This document shows, piece after piece, positions 16,830 to 24,953 of a DNA stretch of 43,810 bases (positions are counted from its first letter, which is position 1; every line of letters starts with the position of its first letter). The DNA is from Cyanobacteriota bacterium erpe_2018_sw_21hr_WHONDRS-SW48-000092_B_bin.40. GTDB lineage: Bacteria > Cyanobacteriota > Vampirovibrionia > Obscuribacterales > Obscuribacteraceae. The DNA lies in NCBI GenBank assembly GCA_030917395.1, contig JAUPUU010000295.1:1-43810 (forward strand), written 5' to 3'. The translations under genes were made by a program, and so were the position numbers. The notes under the pieces are model-generated. The model saw nothing but the letters and a program-made list of their open reading frames with translations, was not told the DNA's origin and made no database searches.

Positions 16830-17321
16830 ATGGTTAGCGATATGTCTATGACTTTGTCACGGCCGAGAAAACGTCTTGGCCAATCAATAGTTGAACTATG
16901 TGCTGGCATTATGGTCTTAGTGCCGATTGTTTTAGTACTGTTCGATTTAACTGTAATTGTGCTAGCGGTGCAGCTCAATGATTCCACCTGTCGCGAAGCT
17001 GCACGGGTCGGTGCTATTGGCGATCCTGATGCTACGGCTTGCAAAAACAGGGTATTGGCAGTTATCAATAGAGCCAACAAGGGCGGAAGCTCTATGCTCA
17101 GCAATTTCAGTCTAGTCACCTGTACTAACACAGTTACCCCGGCCGATATAGCCGCTCTTAAACCCTATGGTGGTCCTGTGACCGGAACAGTGACAGTGGT
17201 CACCCAAGTGGATGTCAAACCCTTTGTTGTGCATCTGATTTACGCTGGCGGTCCTGCCATTGTCTTCAGGTCTTCTCAAGCGTATCCGTTTACTTTTGTC
17301 GTTCCAAACACGGCTAGCTAA
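16830..17321 (+). CDS. TadE/TadG-like pseudopilin-type membrane protein
   Basis: The 163-aa protein begins with a basic stretch and then GQSIVELCAGIMVLVPIVLV (about 17-36), the TadE-like motif with Gly and a Glu a few residues into the helix, followed by REAARVGAIGDPDA, typical after the helix of TadE-like proteins. The C-terminal domain is Val/Thr-rich and probably beta-structured. Starts at 16830, 16842 and 16848 are all possible and no ribosome binding site decides between them. It shares a 177-bp divergent intergenic region with the gene ending at 16038, which points to a common assembly. A strong terminator follows. Confidence 0.65.
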   Translation: MVSDMSMTLSRPRKRLGQSIVELCAGIMVLVPIVLVLFDLTVIVLAVQLNDSTCREAARVGAIGDPDATACKNRVLAVINRANKGGSSMLSNFSLVTCTNTVTPADIAALKPYGGPVTGTVTVVTQVDVKPFVVHLIYAGGPAIVFRSSQAYPFTFVVPNTAS

Positions 17322-17348
17322 TTGTCTGCAACATCAAAATCAGCAAAC

Positions 17349-17379
17349 AAAAAGAGCATCGCCAAGCGATGCTCTTTTT
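17349..17379. terminator. bidirectional intrinsic terminator
   Basis: AAAAAGAGCATCGC (17349-17362) and GCGATGCTCTTTTT (17366-17379) form a perfect 14-bp stem with a CAA loop and T-runs on both strands. It sits between the convergent pseudopilin-like gene and rplA, and should end both transcripts. Confidence 0.95.
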
Positions 17380-17413
17380 AATTTTGTCTGAGCTTGAAAG
17401 AAGAACTAGTAGC

Positions 17414-18142
17414 TTAGGCTTTGACAGCTGGAGCTTTGGCCAGATCTTGCAAAGCGCTGATGTCCATTCTTACGCTTGGGCCCATAGTGGTGCTCAAGTA
17501 AACAGACTTCATGTAAGCACCTTTGACTGATGGTGGTTTGATTTTTTGGATTTGATCAACCACTGCAGCAAGGTTTTGTAGAAGACGGCTGTCATCAAAC
17601 GAAAGTTTGCCGATTGCCATTTGTACAACACCGCCATCTTTCTCAGCGCGGAAGGAAACCTTACCAGCTTTGAGATCTTTGACAGTTTTGCCAACGTCAA
17701 AAGTTACAGTGCCATCTTTAGGGTTAGGCATTAGGCCTTTTGGTCCAAGGATTTTACCCATTTTGGACAGCATGGCCATGGCGTCTGGAGTAGCAACCAG
17801 TTTGTCGAAATCGAGGAAGCCTTCACCGATTTTGGCAACAAGCTCGTCAGAACCGACAACATCAGCGCCGGCATCCTTAGCTTCTTGTACCTTTTCGCCT
17901 TTAGCAACAACTGCAACGCGAACCGTTTTACCGGTGCCGCCTGGCAATTGCACGGTGCTTCTGATTTGTTGGTCATTCAGCTTAGGATTGACGCCTAGTC
18001 TGAAGTGAACTTCGACTGTTTGGTCGAACTTGACTGAATTTTCGGCTTTCAACAATTTGAGAGCTTGCTCAGCGGTGTGAAGAGCATTGTTCTCAGTGTA
18101 GAACGTGCCTAGTTTTTCCTGTCTTTTTGTTAACGTAGCCAT
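17414..18142 (-). CDS. rplA: 50S ribosomal protein L1
   Basis: The 242-aa protein is of normal length for L1, which forms the L1 stalk and in many bacteria represses its own operon by binding mRNA. Recognisable blocks are KFDQTVEVHFRLGVNPKLND, VRVAVVAKGEKVQEAKDAGA, LGPKGLMPNPKDGTVT and a late STTMGPSVRMDI. The ATG has AAGGGA upstream. It follows rplK by 61 bp. A terminator lies directly downstream, so rplJ and rplL, which often follow, are not part of this transcript. Confidence 0.98.
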   Translation of the reverse strand: MATLTKRQEKLGTFYTENNALHTAEQALKLLKAENSVKFDQTVEVHFRLGVNPKLNDQQIRSTVQLPGGTGKTVRVAVVAKGEKVQEAKDAGADVVGSDELVAKIGEGFLDFDKLVATPDAMAMLSKMGKILGPKGLMPNPKDGTVTFDVGKTVKDLKAGKVSFRAEKDGGVVQMAIGKLSFDDSRLLQNLAAVVDQIQKIKPPSVKGAYMKSVYLSTTMGPSVRMDISALQDLAKAPAVKA

Positions 18143-18203
18143 TTTCGGAAATTCCCTTGAAATGATCTATATGAATGATTGATGCTTGCTCTAAAAAATT
18201 GCT

Positions 18204-18626
18204 TTAGTCGACGACTAAAATGCCCATGTTTCTTGCGGTACCGACAATCATTGCTTCGGCGGCCTCAAGGGTTACGGCGTTAAGGTCAGGCATCTTGATC
18301 TTGGCGATCTCGGTGACTTTTGCCTTAGTCAAACTGCCAACTTTAGTTTTGTTGGGAGCTGCGGAGCCTTTCTCCACATTGGCTGCCTTCTTAATTAGTT
18401 CGGCAGAAGGAGGTGTCTTCAGGATGAAGGTGAAGGAACGATCTTCGTAGACGGTAATTTCTACTGGGATAATCGTGCCAGCCTTATCTTGAGTCTTAGC
18501 GTTGTATTCTTTGCAAAATTGCATGATGTTAACGCCGTGTTGACCCAAAGCTGGACCAATAGGCGGAGCAGGATTGGCTTTCCCTGCGGTGATTTGCAAT
18601 TTGATTTTCCCAACAGCCTTTTTCAC
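18204..18626 (-). CDS. rplK: 50S ribosomal protein L11
   Basis: The 140-aa protein is of standard L11 length and binds the GTPase-associated centre of 23S r[39 protein letters not shown] and the C-terminal ARNMGILV are diagnostic. The start is GTG, with only a weak purine-rich stretch (GAGAAAA) before it. It lies in the secE-nusG-rplK-rplA order, 143 bp after nusG. Confidence 0.98.
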   Translation of the reverse strand: MKKAVGKIKLQITAGKANPAPPIGPALGQHGVNIMQFCKEYNAKTQDKAGTIIPVEITVYEDRSFTFILKTPPSAELIKKAANVEKGSAAPNKTKVGSLTKAKVTEIAKIKMPDLNAVTLEAAEAMIVGTARNMGILVVD

Positions 18627-18769
18627 TTTTCTCGGACCTATGTCTGTCTAATTAAGATGAACTATCTAACTTGAAGTGCAATTTTTGGGGACGGCTTCTG
18701 GTGAAGACGCTCTATAGAAATGCACGAAATATCGATCATATGGTAGATGGGGGACTTAGTCCACCACAT
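18627..18769 (-). other. nusG-rplK intergenic leader
   Basis: This 143-bp gap lies inside an otherwise tight ribosomal operon and is unusually long. On the minus strand I see a short stem (CGTCTTC, loop ACCA, GAAGCCG, one mismatch) near 18695-18715 and the inverted repeat GGACTAAGTCC just after the nusG stop. It could hold an rplK promoter or an L1-type autoregulatory site, but I cannot match the known L1-binding structure with confidence. Confidence 0.35.
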
Positions 18770-19330
18770 TTACACTTTTATAACCTGGTTGAACTCAAGT
18801 TCAACTGGTGTGGCACGTCCGAAGATGATGACAGAAGCCTTGATCCGCTCTCTTTCGAGGTTCACTTCTGTTACCTCTCCTGTAAAGTCTGCGAATGGTC
18901 CGCCTGTGATGCGTACGTAGTCGCCGACCTTAACATCAATAGCAGCAGGTTTCTTGCCTTTGAGGCCAGTCATCGCCATTTGACGTCTTAAAATCTTGCG
19001 CATTTCTGCGTCTTGAACAGGGGTTGGTTTTTTTCCAGCGCCCACATATTTCGTTACACCAGGGGCTTCACGAACGACACGCCAGGAGTCATCATCAAGA
19101 ATCATTTCGACAAAAACGTAACCAGGATATTCCCGTTCACGTTTCTCAATGCGCTTGCCATCTTTGACCTTGGTCACCATTTTTTCAGGCACAATCACGC
19201 CGAAGATGCGGTCTTGTGCGCCCATGGTGACGATGCGTTTTTCGATGTGCTCCTTCACTTTGTTTTCGTGACCGGAGGCGGTTTGCACTGCGAACCAGCG
19301 TCGTTGTCCGTCTGTCTTTATGAAAGCCAT
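18770..19330 (-). CDS. nusG: transcription termination/antitermination factor NusG
   Basis: The 186-aa protein has the NGN domain (RRWFAVQTASGHENKVKEHI, EYPGYVFVEMILDD, GVTKYVGAGKKPTPV) and a C-terminal KOW domain (VKVGDYVRITGGPFADFTGE). It binds RNA polymerase and couples transcription to Rho or to ribosomes. The ATG has GGGATGG upstream. It follows secE by 39 bp, the standard pairing. Confidence 0.98.
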   Translation of the reverse strand: MAFIKTDGQRRWFAVQTASGHENKVKEHIEKRIVTMGAQDRIFGVIVPEKMVTKVKDGKRIEKREREYPGYVFVEMILDDDSWRVVREAPGVTKYVGAGKKPTPVQDAEMRKILRRQMAMTGLKGKKPAAIDVKVGDYVRITGGPFADFTGEVTEVNLERERIKASVIIFGRATPVELEFNQVIKV

Positions 19331-19369
19331 TTCGCCATCCCTTTTCTTCAGCTCGTACCTATTTAGGTA

Positions 19370-19699
19370 TTAGCCCCGGCCTATGCCGGCTCCGTGCAAG
19401 CGAGCCCAGTGCTCAATTGGTCCAAAGATAACGCTGCCTAACACCCAGTCGATGCCAAGAACAATCATCGTTATCGCTGTGACGAGGAATAACACACTCC
19501 ATGTCTCGCGCACGACTTGTTTGTTGTCAGGCCACGTAATCTTGCGATGCTCGATAGCGACTTCTTTAAGGAACTGACCAACACCCACTATAAGTGAGTG
19601 TTTTTTCTCTTCATGCTTCTCAGATTTAGTCGTGGACACGGATTGCTCCTTAGCTTTGACCACTTGGCCTGTTGAGCTGTCCTGTTCCTTATTTGCCAT
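19370..19699 (-). CDS. secE: preprotein translocase subunit SecE
   Basis: I place the start at the ATG at 19699 (109 aa), since the upstream TTG adds only three residues. A polar, charged N-terminus of about 45 residues precedes the SecE core: VGQFLKEVAIEHRKITWPDN (the conserved amphipathic helix and hinge) and one transmembrane helix (VLFLVTAITMIVLGIDWVLG). SecE clamps SecY in the Sec translocon. It lies 68 bp after the tRNA-Trp gene and just before nusG. Confidence 0.95.
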   Translation of the reverse strand: MANKEQDSSTGQVVKAKEQSVSTTKSEKHEEKKHSLIVGVGQFLKEVAIEHRKITWPDNKQVVRETWSVLFLVTAITMIVLGIDWVLGSVIFGPIEHWARLHGAGIGRG

Positions 19700-19767
19700 C
19701 TGTATCAAGCCATCCGTTTTATCTAAAACGCGCTTTATCTAAAACTGCTTTAGATTTATATTGAATT

Positions 19768-19838
19768 CGCGCCCTGAAGGAGTCGAACCCTCAACAAAGG
19801 TTTTGGAGACCCACGTTATACCATTTAACTAAGGGCGC
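19768..19838 (-). tRNA. trnW: tRNA-Trp (CCA anticodon)
   Basis: Read on the minus strand, GCGCCCT and AGGGCGC form a seven-pair acceptor stem. The D arm is GTTA...TAAC, the anticodon loop is CTCCAAA with anticodon CCA, and the T arm has the loop TTCGACT. The anticodon stem is weak, with a T-T mismatch at its outer pair and a G-T next to it. The discriminator is G, and the 3' CCA is not encoded. Location directly before secE-nusG matches cyanobacterial genomes. Confidence 0.95.
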
Positions 19839-19916
19839 GTAACGCGGCCGCAGGAGCGGCCCCATGTACTGCTTATCAGTACTGAAAACAAAACAACCGA
19901 GAAAAAGGATGAGCCT

Positions 19917-20084
19917 TTATTTCTTAGTTTCTTTGTGTTCAACGTGCTTGCGACAGAACTTGCAATATTTTTCCAAGTTCAGTCTTTCCGGATCATTTTT
20001 CTTGTTTTTCATGGTTGTGTAATTGCGTCTTTTGCAAGTTCCACAGGCCAATGTGATGATGATGCGGTCGTCTTTCTTCGCCAT
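19917..20084 (-). CDS. rpmG: 50S ribosomal protein L33
   Basis: I place the start at the ATG at 20084 (55 aa), which has GGAG upstream. The longer frame from 20171 adds 29 residues unlike L33. The start [20 protein letters not shown] and the later CKFCRKH give two CxxC pairs, the zinc-binding form of L33. [20 protein letters not shown] is also typical. It heads the tRNA-Trp, secE, nusG, rplK, rplA series, and two hairpins lie immediately upstream. Confidence 0.97.
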   Translation of the reverse strand: MAKKDDRIIITLACGTCKRRNYTTMKNKKNDPERLNLEKYCKFCRKHVEHKETKK

Positions 20085-20102
20085 GACAATAACTCCAAAC
20101 AA

Positions 20103-20154
20103 CTGTCTTGCCGTCAAAAACAAGACAGAAAAAAGAAGCCTCCTCGGAGGCGTC
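20103..20154 (-). promoter_or_regulatory. terminator-like hairpin and second hairpin in front of rpmG (possible attenuator)
   Basis: On the minus strand a GC-rich hairpin (GCCTC/GAGGC with adjoining pairs, 20135-20154) is followed after a short TTC by TTTTTT (20134-20129), which reads as an intrinsic terminator. Directly after it comes a perfect 8-bp inverted repeat (CTGTCTTG/CAAGACAG, 20103-20128) with a 10-nt loop, ending about 20 nt before the rpmG start. No minus-strand gene precedes it, so it may be an attenuator, or it may stop antisense transcripts. Confidence 0.5.
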
Positions 20155-20209
20155 AAGGCAAGTATATCCAAGAGTTCGAAAAACTGTCAATAAAGCTAGA
20201 ATAAAGGCG

Positions 20210-21853
20210 ATGACAAAAAGTAGCGATGCGAAAAGCGATGACAGATACTTAATATGGCGCCTCGCCAAGGGGCTTGGACAGTGCCTTCTTGCTTTATTGC
20301 TGCTGGTGAGCATTTTATCACTAACAGCTTGCACTAAGGCCAGGAGCCGTTTTGAGCCTGGTGTCCTCAGGGTAAACCTTGGCACTGAACCCCCTGGTCT
20401 TGACTGGCATACTGCTACAGACTCGACATCTTTTGATGTTGTCTCCAATCTAATGGTTGGCCTCACCCAATACACCAATGACCTCACCTGTGCACCTTCT
20501 TGCGCTAAAAGCTGGGAAGTTCTTGATGATGGCAAGCGTTATCTCTTCCATTTGAGAGATGATTTGCGCTGGACCGACGGAAAGCCCGTCACAGCTTATG
20601 ATTTCGAGTACGCCTGGAAACGATTACTTAATCCGGCTACCGCTGCTCAATACGCATTCTTTCTTTACGATGTTGTCAATGCTCGCGATTACAACACAGG
20701 GAAATTGAAAAATGCCGATCTGCTTGGCATCAAAGCAATCGATCCGCACACTTTTGAAGTAAGACTTTCCAAGCCGGCCGCGTACTTTATATATCTAACT
20801 GCCTTTTGCGTTAGCTTCCCTATGCGCAAAGATGTGGTGGAACGCTTCGGTGATCGCTGGACTGAGCCTGAGAACTTTGTCACCAATGGGCCTTTCAGGC
20901 TCACTCGCTGGCAGCACGAATACAAAATGGAATTGAGCGCCAACCCCCAATACTTTGATGGTCCGCCCAAAGTTAAGCTCGTCAAGATGTTTATGGTGCC
21001 AGAAGCTTCAACAGCTTTCGCTTTATACGAGAATGATGAGCTAGACTTCATCGACAATCGCAGCTTCTCTACTCCTGATGTCGAGCGCTTTCGCTCTTCT
21101 CCAGAGTACAAAAACTTTCCACTGCTGCGAGCAAACTATTTGGCCTTTAACGTCAGCAAGAAACCCTTTACCGATCCCCTAGTGCGCAAGGCCGTGGCTA
21201 TGGCGATTGACCGCTCTGTATTCCCTCGTATTTTAAGACGGGGTGAGCGGCCTGCCACCAGTTGGATACCACCAGCGCTACCAGGATATTCTCCCGATTC
21301 GGGATTGAAATTTGATCCCGTGGAGGCTCGGGCACTTCTAGCTAAAGCTGGATACCCCGGTGGCAAGGGCTTCCCGAAGGCAGAGCTGCTCTATCCTAAC
21401 CGCGATGATGTGCGATTGACTGTCGAAGCCACTCAAGATGAATTGAAACGCAATCTTGGTATTGAAATAGAACTAGTCAATCAAGAATGGAAAGTATATT
21501 TGGCGACAGTGCGCAAGGACGCGCCACCAATGTTTCGCAATTCCTGGGGCGCTGATTATCCAGACCCTGAGACTTTTATGAATCTCTTCACTAAAGACTG
21601 CGGCAACAATGACACTAAGTGGTGGAGCCCTAAGTACGACCAGCTCATCCAAGCGGCCGAAGGTGAGCTAGATGCTAAAAAGCGAGCCGACCTTTATCGT
21701 CAAGCCGATGTCATGCTCTGCCGCGAAGCGGTGCCAATCGTGCCGACGTTTTTAGCAACTCAGAATATTATGGTTAAGCCATGGGTTAAAGGAATCGCCA
21801 TCAACCCTCTTGATTTGCAGTTCTTCAAGGCTGTTGAAGTAGGTGGGCAATGA
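20210..21853 (+). CDS. oligopeptide/dipeptide ABC transporter substrate-binding lipoprotein
   Basis: The start is the ATG at 20210 (547 aa), because it is followed by a classic lipoprotein signal (LALLLLVSILSLTAC, lipobox LTAC near residue 41) and AAAGG precedes it. The mature part is a family 5 solute-binding protein of the OppA/DppA type: LGTEPPGLDWHTATDS, AKSWEVLDDGKRYLFHLRDD, TDGKPVTAYDFEYAWKRLLN and FVTNGPFRLTRW. The protein would capture peptides outside the cytoplasmic membrane. Its stop overlaps the next permease start (ATGA), so the two are one operon. Confidence 0.93.
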   Translation: MTKSSDAKSDDRYLIWRLAKGLGQCLLALLLLVSILSLTACTKARSRFEPGVLRVNLGTEPPGLDWHTATDSTSFDVVSNLMVGLTQYTNDLTCAPSCAKSWEVLDDGKRYLFHLRDDLRWTDGKPVTAYDFEYAWKRLLNPATAAQYAFFLYDVVNARDYNTGKLKNADLLGIKAIDPHTFEVRLSKPAAYFIYLTAFCVSFPMRKDVVERFGDRWTEPENFVTNGPFRLTRWQHEYKMELSANPQYFDGPPKVKLVKMFMVPEASTAFALYENDELDFIDNRSFSTPDVERFRSSPEYKNFPLLRANYLAFNVSKKPFTDPLVRKAVAMAIDRSVFPRILRRGERPATSWIPPALPGYSPDSGLKFDPVEARALLAKAGYPGGKGFPKAELLYPNRDDVRLTVEATQDELKRNLGIEIELVNQEWKVYLATVRKDAPPMFRNSWGADYPDPETFMNLFTKDCGNNDTKWWSPKYDQLIQAAEGELDAKKRADLYRQADVMLCREAVPIVPTFLATQNIMVKPWVKGIAINPLDLQFFKAVEVGGQ

Positions 21854-22770
21854 TTGCACTGATTTTGAAGAGAGTACTGCTTGCCATACCGGTGCTGCTG
21901 GTGGTGGCATCACTGACATTCGTTTTAGTACGAATTGTACCGGGCGGCCCTTTTGATGCTGACAAAAATCTACCGCCTGAAATCATCGCCAACCTCAACG
22001 CTAAGTACCATCTCGATAAACCTGTGCCGGAGCAATACTTCCTTTACTTAGGTCGATTAGCTCAAGGCGATTTAGGCGTTTCTTATAAATACGTCAATCG
22101 GACAGTCAATGATATTTTGTCTGATGCTTTTCCTGTTTCGCTGCAATTGGGAACCATCAGTCTAACTCTGGCGGTAATGATTGGTGTGCCTTTAGGAGCT
22201 ATCGCAGCAGTCTGTCGCGGTCGCCGTGAAGATGTAATCGCCATGTTCTTGTCGACTTTGGGGATATCAGTGCCTGGCTTTGTTATTGGTGCCACCCTTA
22301 TTTTTGTCTTTGCTATTGAACTGCGGGTACTGCCGGTTGGCCTGTGGGAATCTCCCTGGCACGTGGTGCTACCAGCGGTGACTCTGGCCTTCTCACCGGC
22401 AGCCTATTTGGCTCGCTTAACGCGAGCTTCAGTGCTTGAGATCGTTGAGAAAGACTGGGTGCGCACGGCCCGTTCTAAAGGACTGTCGCAGTGGTCGACT
22501 GTGACCAAGCATATTCTGCGCAATTCGCTTATACCTGTTGTAACAGTGCTTGGTCCGCTAACAGCTATTGTTATCACTGGCTCATTTGTCGTCGAGTATA
22601 TCTACGCCATACCAGGTATGGGCCGGTTTTTCATTACGGCTGTGATGAACAGAGACTACGATTTGATTCTTGGTACAACCCTAGTTTTTGCCGTGTTGTT
22701 AATAGTGGCTAACACATTCGTTGATGTTGCCTACCAAATATTAGACCCGCGCATGCGCCTAGAAGACTAG
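21850..22770 (+). CDS. DppB/OppB-like ABC transporter permease
   Basis: The 306-aa inner-membrane protein has six predicted helices. Family hallmarks are the N-terminal helix VLLAIPVLLVVASLTFVLVR, the PGGPFD block, YHLDKPVPEQYFLYLGRLAQ, and the cytoplasmic EAA loop RTARSKGLSQWSTVTKHILR that docks the ATPase. The C-terminus ends VAYQILDPRMRLED, as is usual. It overlaps the binding protein by four bases and precedes the second permease by 12 bp. Confidence 0.95.
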   Translation: MIALILKRVLLAIPVLLVVASLTFVLVRIVPGGPFDADKNLPPEIIANLNAKYHLDKPVPEQYFLYLGRLAQGDLGVSYKYVNRTVNDILSDAFPVSLQLGTISLTLAVMIGVPLGAIAAVCRGRREDVIAMFLSTLGISVPGFVIGATLIFVFAIELRVLPVGLWESPWHVVLPAVTLAFSPAAYLARLTRASVLEIVEKDWVRTARSKGLSQWSTVTKHILRNSLIPVVTVLGPLTAIVITGSFVVEYIYAIPGMGRFFITAVMNRDYDLILGTTLVFAVLLIVANTFVDVAYQILDPRMRLED

Positions 22771-22782
22771 AAAGAGGACGAG

Positions 22783-23685
22783 ATGCAGACTTTAGACAAC
22801 GCCAAATCTCCTCCAGCTGCTATCAAGCCACTTGATCAGAGCGTTGTAGCGCGCTTGAAACGCATACCGACGGCTTATTTCGCCTTCTGGGTGATTGCAG
22901 CTATTTGTCTTGTGGCCTTGCTTTCGTGGATGGGATTTAGTCTTTGTCCCTATTCTTTTGACCAGACTTCAACCGATTTTCTTGCTGGCCCAAGCAGTCA
23001 ACATCTTATGGGCACTGATGAATTGGGCCGTGATTTGCTCTCGCGTATCGTCTATGGCGCCCGGCTTTCTATTGCTATCGGTCTCACTACTGCTGCTGTT
23101 GCCTTCGTAATTGGCACCTTATATGGTGCAATTTCTGGCTATTTCGGAGGCAAAATAGACACACTCTTAATGCGTGGAGTCGATATTGCTTATTCGCTGC
23201 CAGACTTACTTGTGATGATACTTATTGGTGTATTGCTCGGTCGCGGTACTCTCGGTATTCTCATTGCCCTTGGACTAGTCAGCTGGATGGGAACAGCGCG
23301 ACTGGTGCGAGCCCAATTCTTGCAATTGAAGAATGAAGAGTTTATCGAAGCGGCTCGGGCTCAAGGTCAATCAGGTTTGAATATTGTTTTTAAGCATCTA
23401 TTGCCCAATGCTATTGGTCCAATCATCGTTGCCCTGACATTTACTGTACCGTCGGCCATTCTCTCCGAGTCGACCCTGAGTTTCATCGGCCTGGGTTTGT
23501 CTCCGCCTGCCTGTAGCTGGGGCACTCTGGCCTCTGACGGCTGGCGCTCTTTGCGGGCTCATCCTCATTTAATTTTCTTCCCCTCGCTTTTTATCTTTAT
23601 GACTGTGCTCTCTTTCAATTTCTTGGGCGACGGCCTGCGCGATGCTCTTGACCCGCGTACAAGGTTGGGTAAAACAGTTAAGTAG
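22783..23685 (+). CDS. DppC/OppC-like ABC transporter permease
   Basis: The 300-aa inner-membrane protein has the DppC pattern: one N-terminal helix, then LMGTDELGRDLLSRIVYGAR, GTLYGAISGYFGGKIDTLLM, the EAA-type loop FIEAARAQGQSGLNIVFKHL, and a C-terminus of GDGLRDALDPRTRL. AGAGG precedes the ATG. Together with the two upstream genes it forms the membrane and binding part of a peptide importer. The two expected ATPases (DppD and DppF types) do not follow, so they must be encoded elsewhere or be shared. Confidence 0.95.
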   Translation: MQTLDNAKSPPAAIKPLDQSVVARLKRIPTAYFAFWVIAAICLVALLSWMGFSLCPYSFDQTSTDFLAGPSSQHLMGTDELGRDLLSRIVYGARLSIAIGLTTAAVAFVIGTLYGAISGYFGGKIDTLLMRGVDIAYSLPDLLVMILIGVLLGRGTLGILIALGLVSWMGTARLVRAQFLQLKNEEFIEAARAQGQSGLNIVFKHLLPNAIGPIIVALTFTVPSAILSESTLSFIGLGLSPPACSWGTLASDGWRSLRAHPHLIFFPSLFIFMTVLSFNFLGDGLRDALDPRTRLGKTVK

Positions 23686-23954
23686 CCATACACATACCAA
23701 CAGCTTTGGCTTTTTTATCGGCCATTTTTTAGCAGGCATCTTTCCGCGCCCGCATATTTTGGGCCGCTGAAGATAAGAATTTCAGCCAGCAAATGGCATT
23801 AAACCCGCCAAAATGGGCGAAGATTCTGATAAATCTGTTTCTATTGGTGCAGAAGCGGGTAAGAAAACTGATGGGTGTTGCCATTAATAGATATCCTGGT
23901 TCCATCCTGATTATTTAGAGTTTCCTTTCTAGTTTCCTTATCGGTTTGCTGAAC
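23686..23954 (+). other. intergenic region after the peptide importer
   Basis: This 269-bp stretch carries no gene I can support. CCAA-cagct-TTGG (23697-23709) followed by CTTTTTT could be a weak terminator for the importer operon, and a second T6 run lies nearby. The rest probably holds the promoter of the secreted protein at 23955, but no convincing -35/-10 pair stands out. Confidence 0.35.
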
Positions 23955-24941
23955 ATGCGTTTTTCAACATCAGTCTTTCTATCTGTAAGCCTTTGTCTCG
24001 CTTCCCTTTGTGGAATTTTTACCAGCGCGCCAGCTATGGCCGATGAAAAGGGCTGGGTCTTAACCCAAAAGTCTGAGAAATTTGGCGACCAGTACATTTA
24101 CATCAGTGGCACTGGCCTCAAGCTGGTAAGTCCTGCCCGCGGCATTAATATCGTCACTTGTGCCCCAGACTGGAACGTCGCTCTCTATAACGACAAGACC
24201 AGAATGTACTACAGCACAACTTTCGACAAATGGATGGCTGACCTGGACCGCAAGACGGCAGGTAACGGTCAGGACATGTCTGACCGCAATTGGGCCAAGA
24301 CTGGTTCAACTCAGGTCGCTGGGCTTTTGGCTACTAAGTACACCATGAACGGCGGCGGGCCTCCCGGTGGCAAACGGGCTACCATTCGCCACGCCGATTG
24401 TTGGATATCAAATGATATTGCCGTTCCTGGGCGTATTTCAAAAATGTTGGCTAAGGCTTACGGTCTGCCTGACACGCACATGTTTCCTCTGAAAGTGAGC
24501 TACGTTAACAACTCTGGCAGTCTCAGCTCAATGCTTGATACCTATTACACCAAGACTTGCCCTATTCCAGCTAACTACTTTGGGCTTCCTCAAGGTTACC
24601 GACGGGGCGAGAGCGAAGCAGACGTCATGATTGACGACGAGACCAAGCAGATCCTCAACGATCTGGCCTCCGATCAGCCTACGCGGTCAACCCCTACGGT
24701 TTCTCCGACTTATCAACCGACTTATCAGCAAAGGCCAACAGCCGTTGCTCCCACTTATGTTCCACCAACATCTACCGGGAACAACCCCACATCCCCTACA
24801 ACTGCAGCAACTCCGACTGCTTCGGGCGCTGCCACTACTGCCGCACCGGCCAGTATTGACTTTGGCAATGGCTACAGCCTTGACCGTGAGAAGCTGCGCA
24901 AAATCAAAGAAGCTCTCCTCAATCCTAATAAAACTCCCTGA
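23955..24941 (+). CDS. unrecognised secreted protein
   Basis: I place the start at the ATG at 23955 (328 aa), nine bases after an in-frame TTG. A clear signal peptide follows (RFSTSVFLSVSLCLASLCGI, cleavage likely after the ASAPAMA-like SAPAMA at about 26-31). A globular domain of about 200 residues comes next, with several Trp and Tyr and two pairs of Cys. The region from about 225 to 295 is a Thr/Pro/Ala linker (PTYQPTYQQRPTAVAPTYVP), and the C-terminus is a short charged helix. I do not recognise the domain. The gene ends 12 bases before the histidine kinase start, so it could supply or sense its signal. Confidence 0.75.
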   Translation: MRFSTSVFLSVSLCLASLCGIFTSAPAMADEKGWVLTQKSEKFGDQYIYISGTGLKLVSPARGINIVTCAPDWNVALYNDKTRMYYSTTFDKWMADLDRKTAGNGQDMSDRNWAKTGSTQVAGLLATKYTMNGGGPPGGKRATIRHADCWISNDIAVPGRISKMLAKAYGLPDTHMFPLKVSYVNNSGSLSSMLDTYYTKTCPIPANYFGLPQGYRRGESEADVMIDDETKQILNDLASDQPTRSTPTVSPTYQPTYQQRPTAVAPTYVPPTSTGNNPTSPTTAATPTASGAATTAAPASIDFGNGYSLDREKLRKIKEALLNPNKTP

Positions 24942-24953
24942 TAGGAACAGTTA

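Noticed and set aside
20085..20171. 29-residue extension of L33
   Set aside because: The extension is hydrophobic and unlike L33, and the ATG at 20084 has a good ribosome binding site.
19993..20535. 180-aa minus-strand frame across rpmG and the importer lipoprotein
   Set aside because: It is antisense to two firmly identified genes and has no family features.
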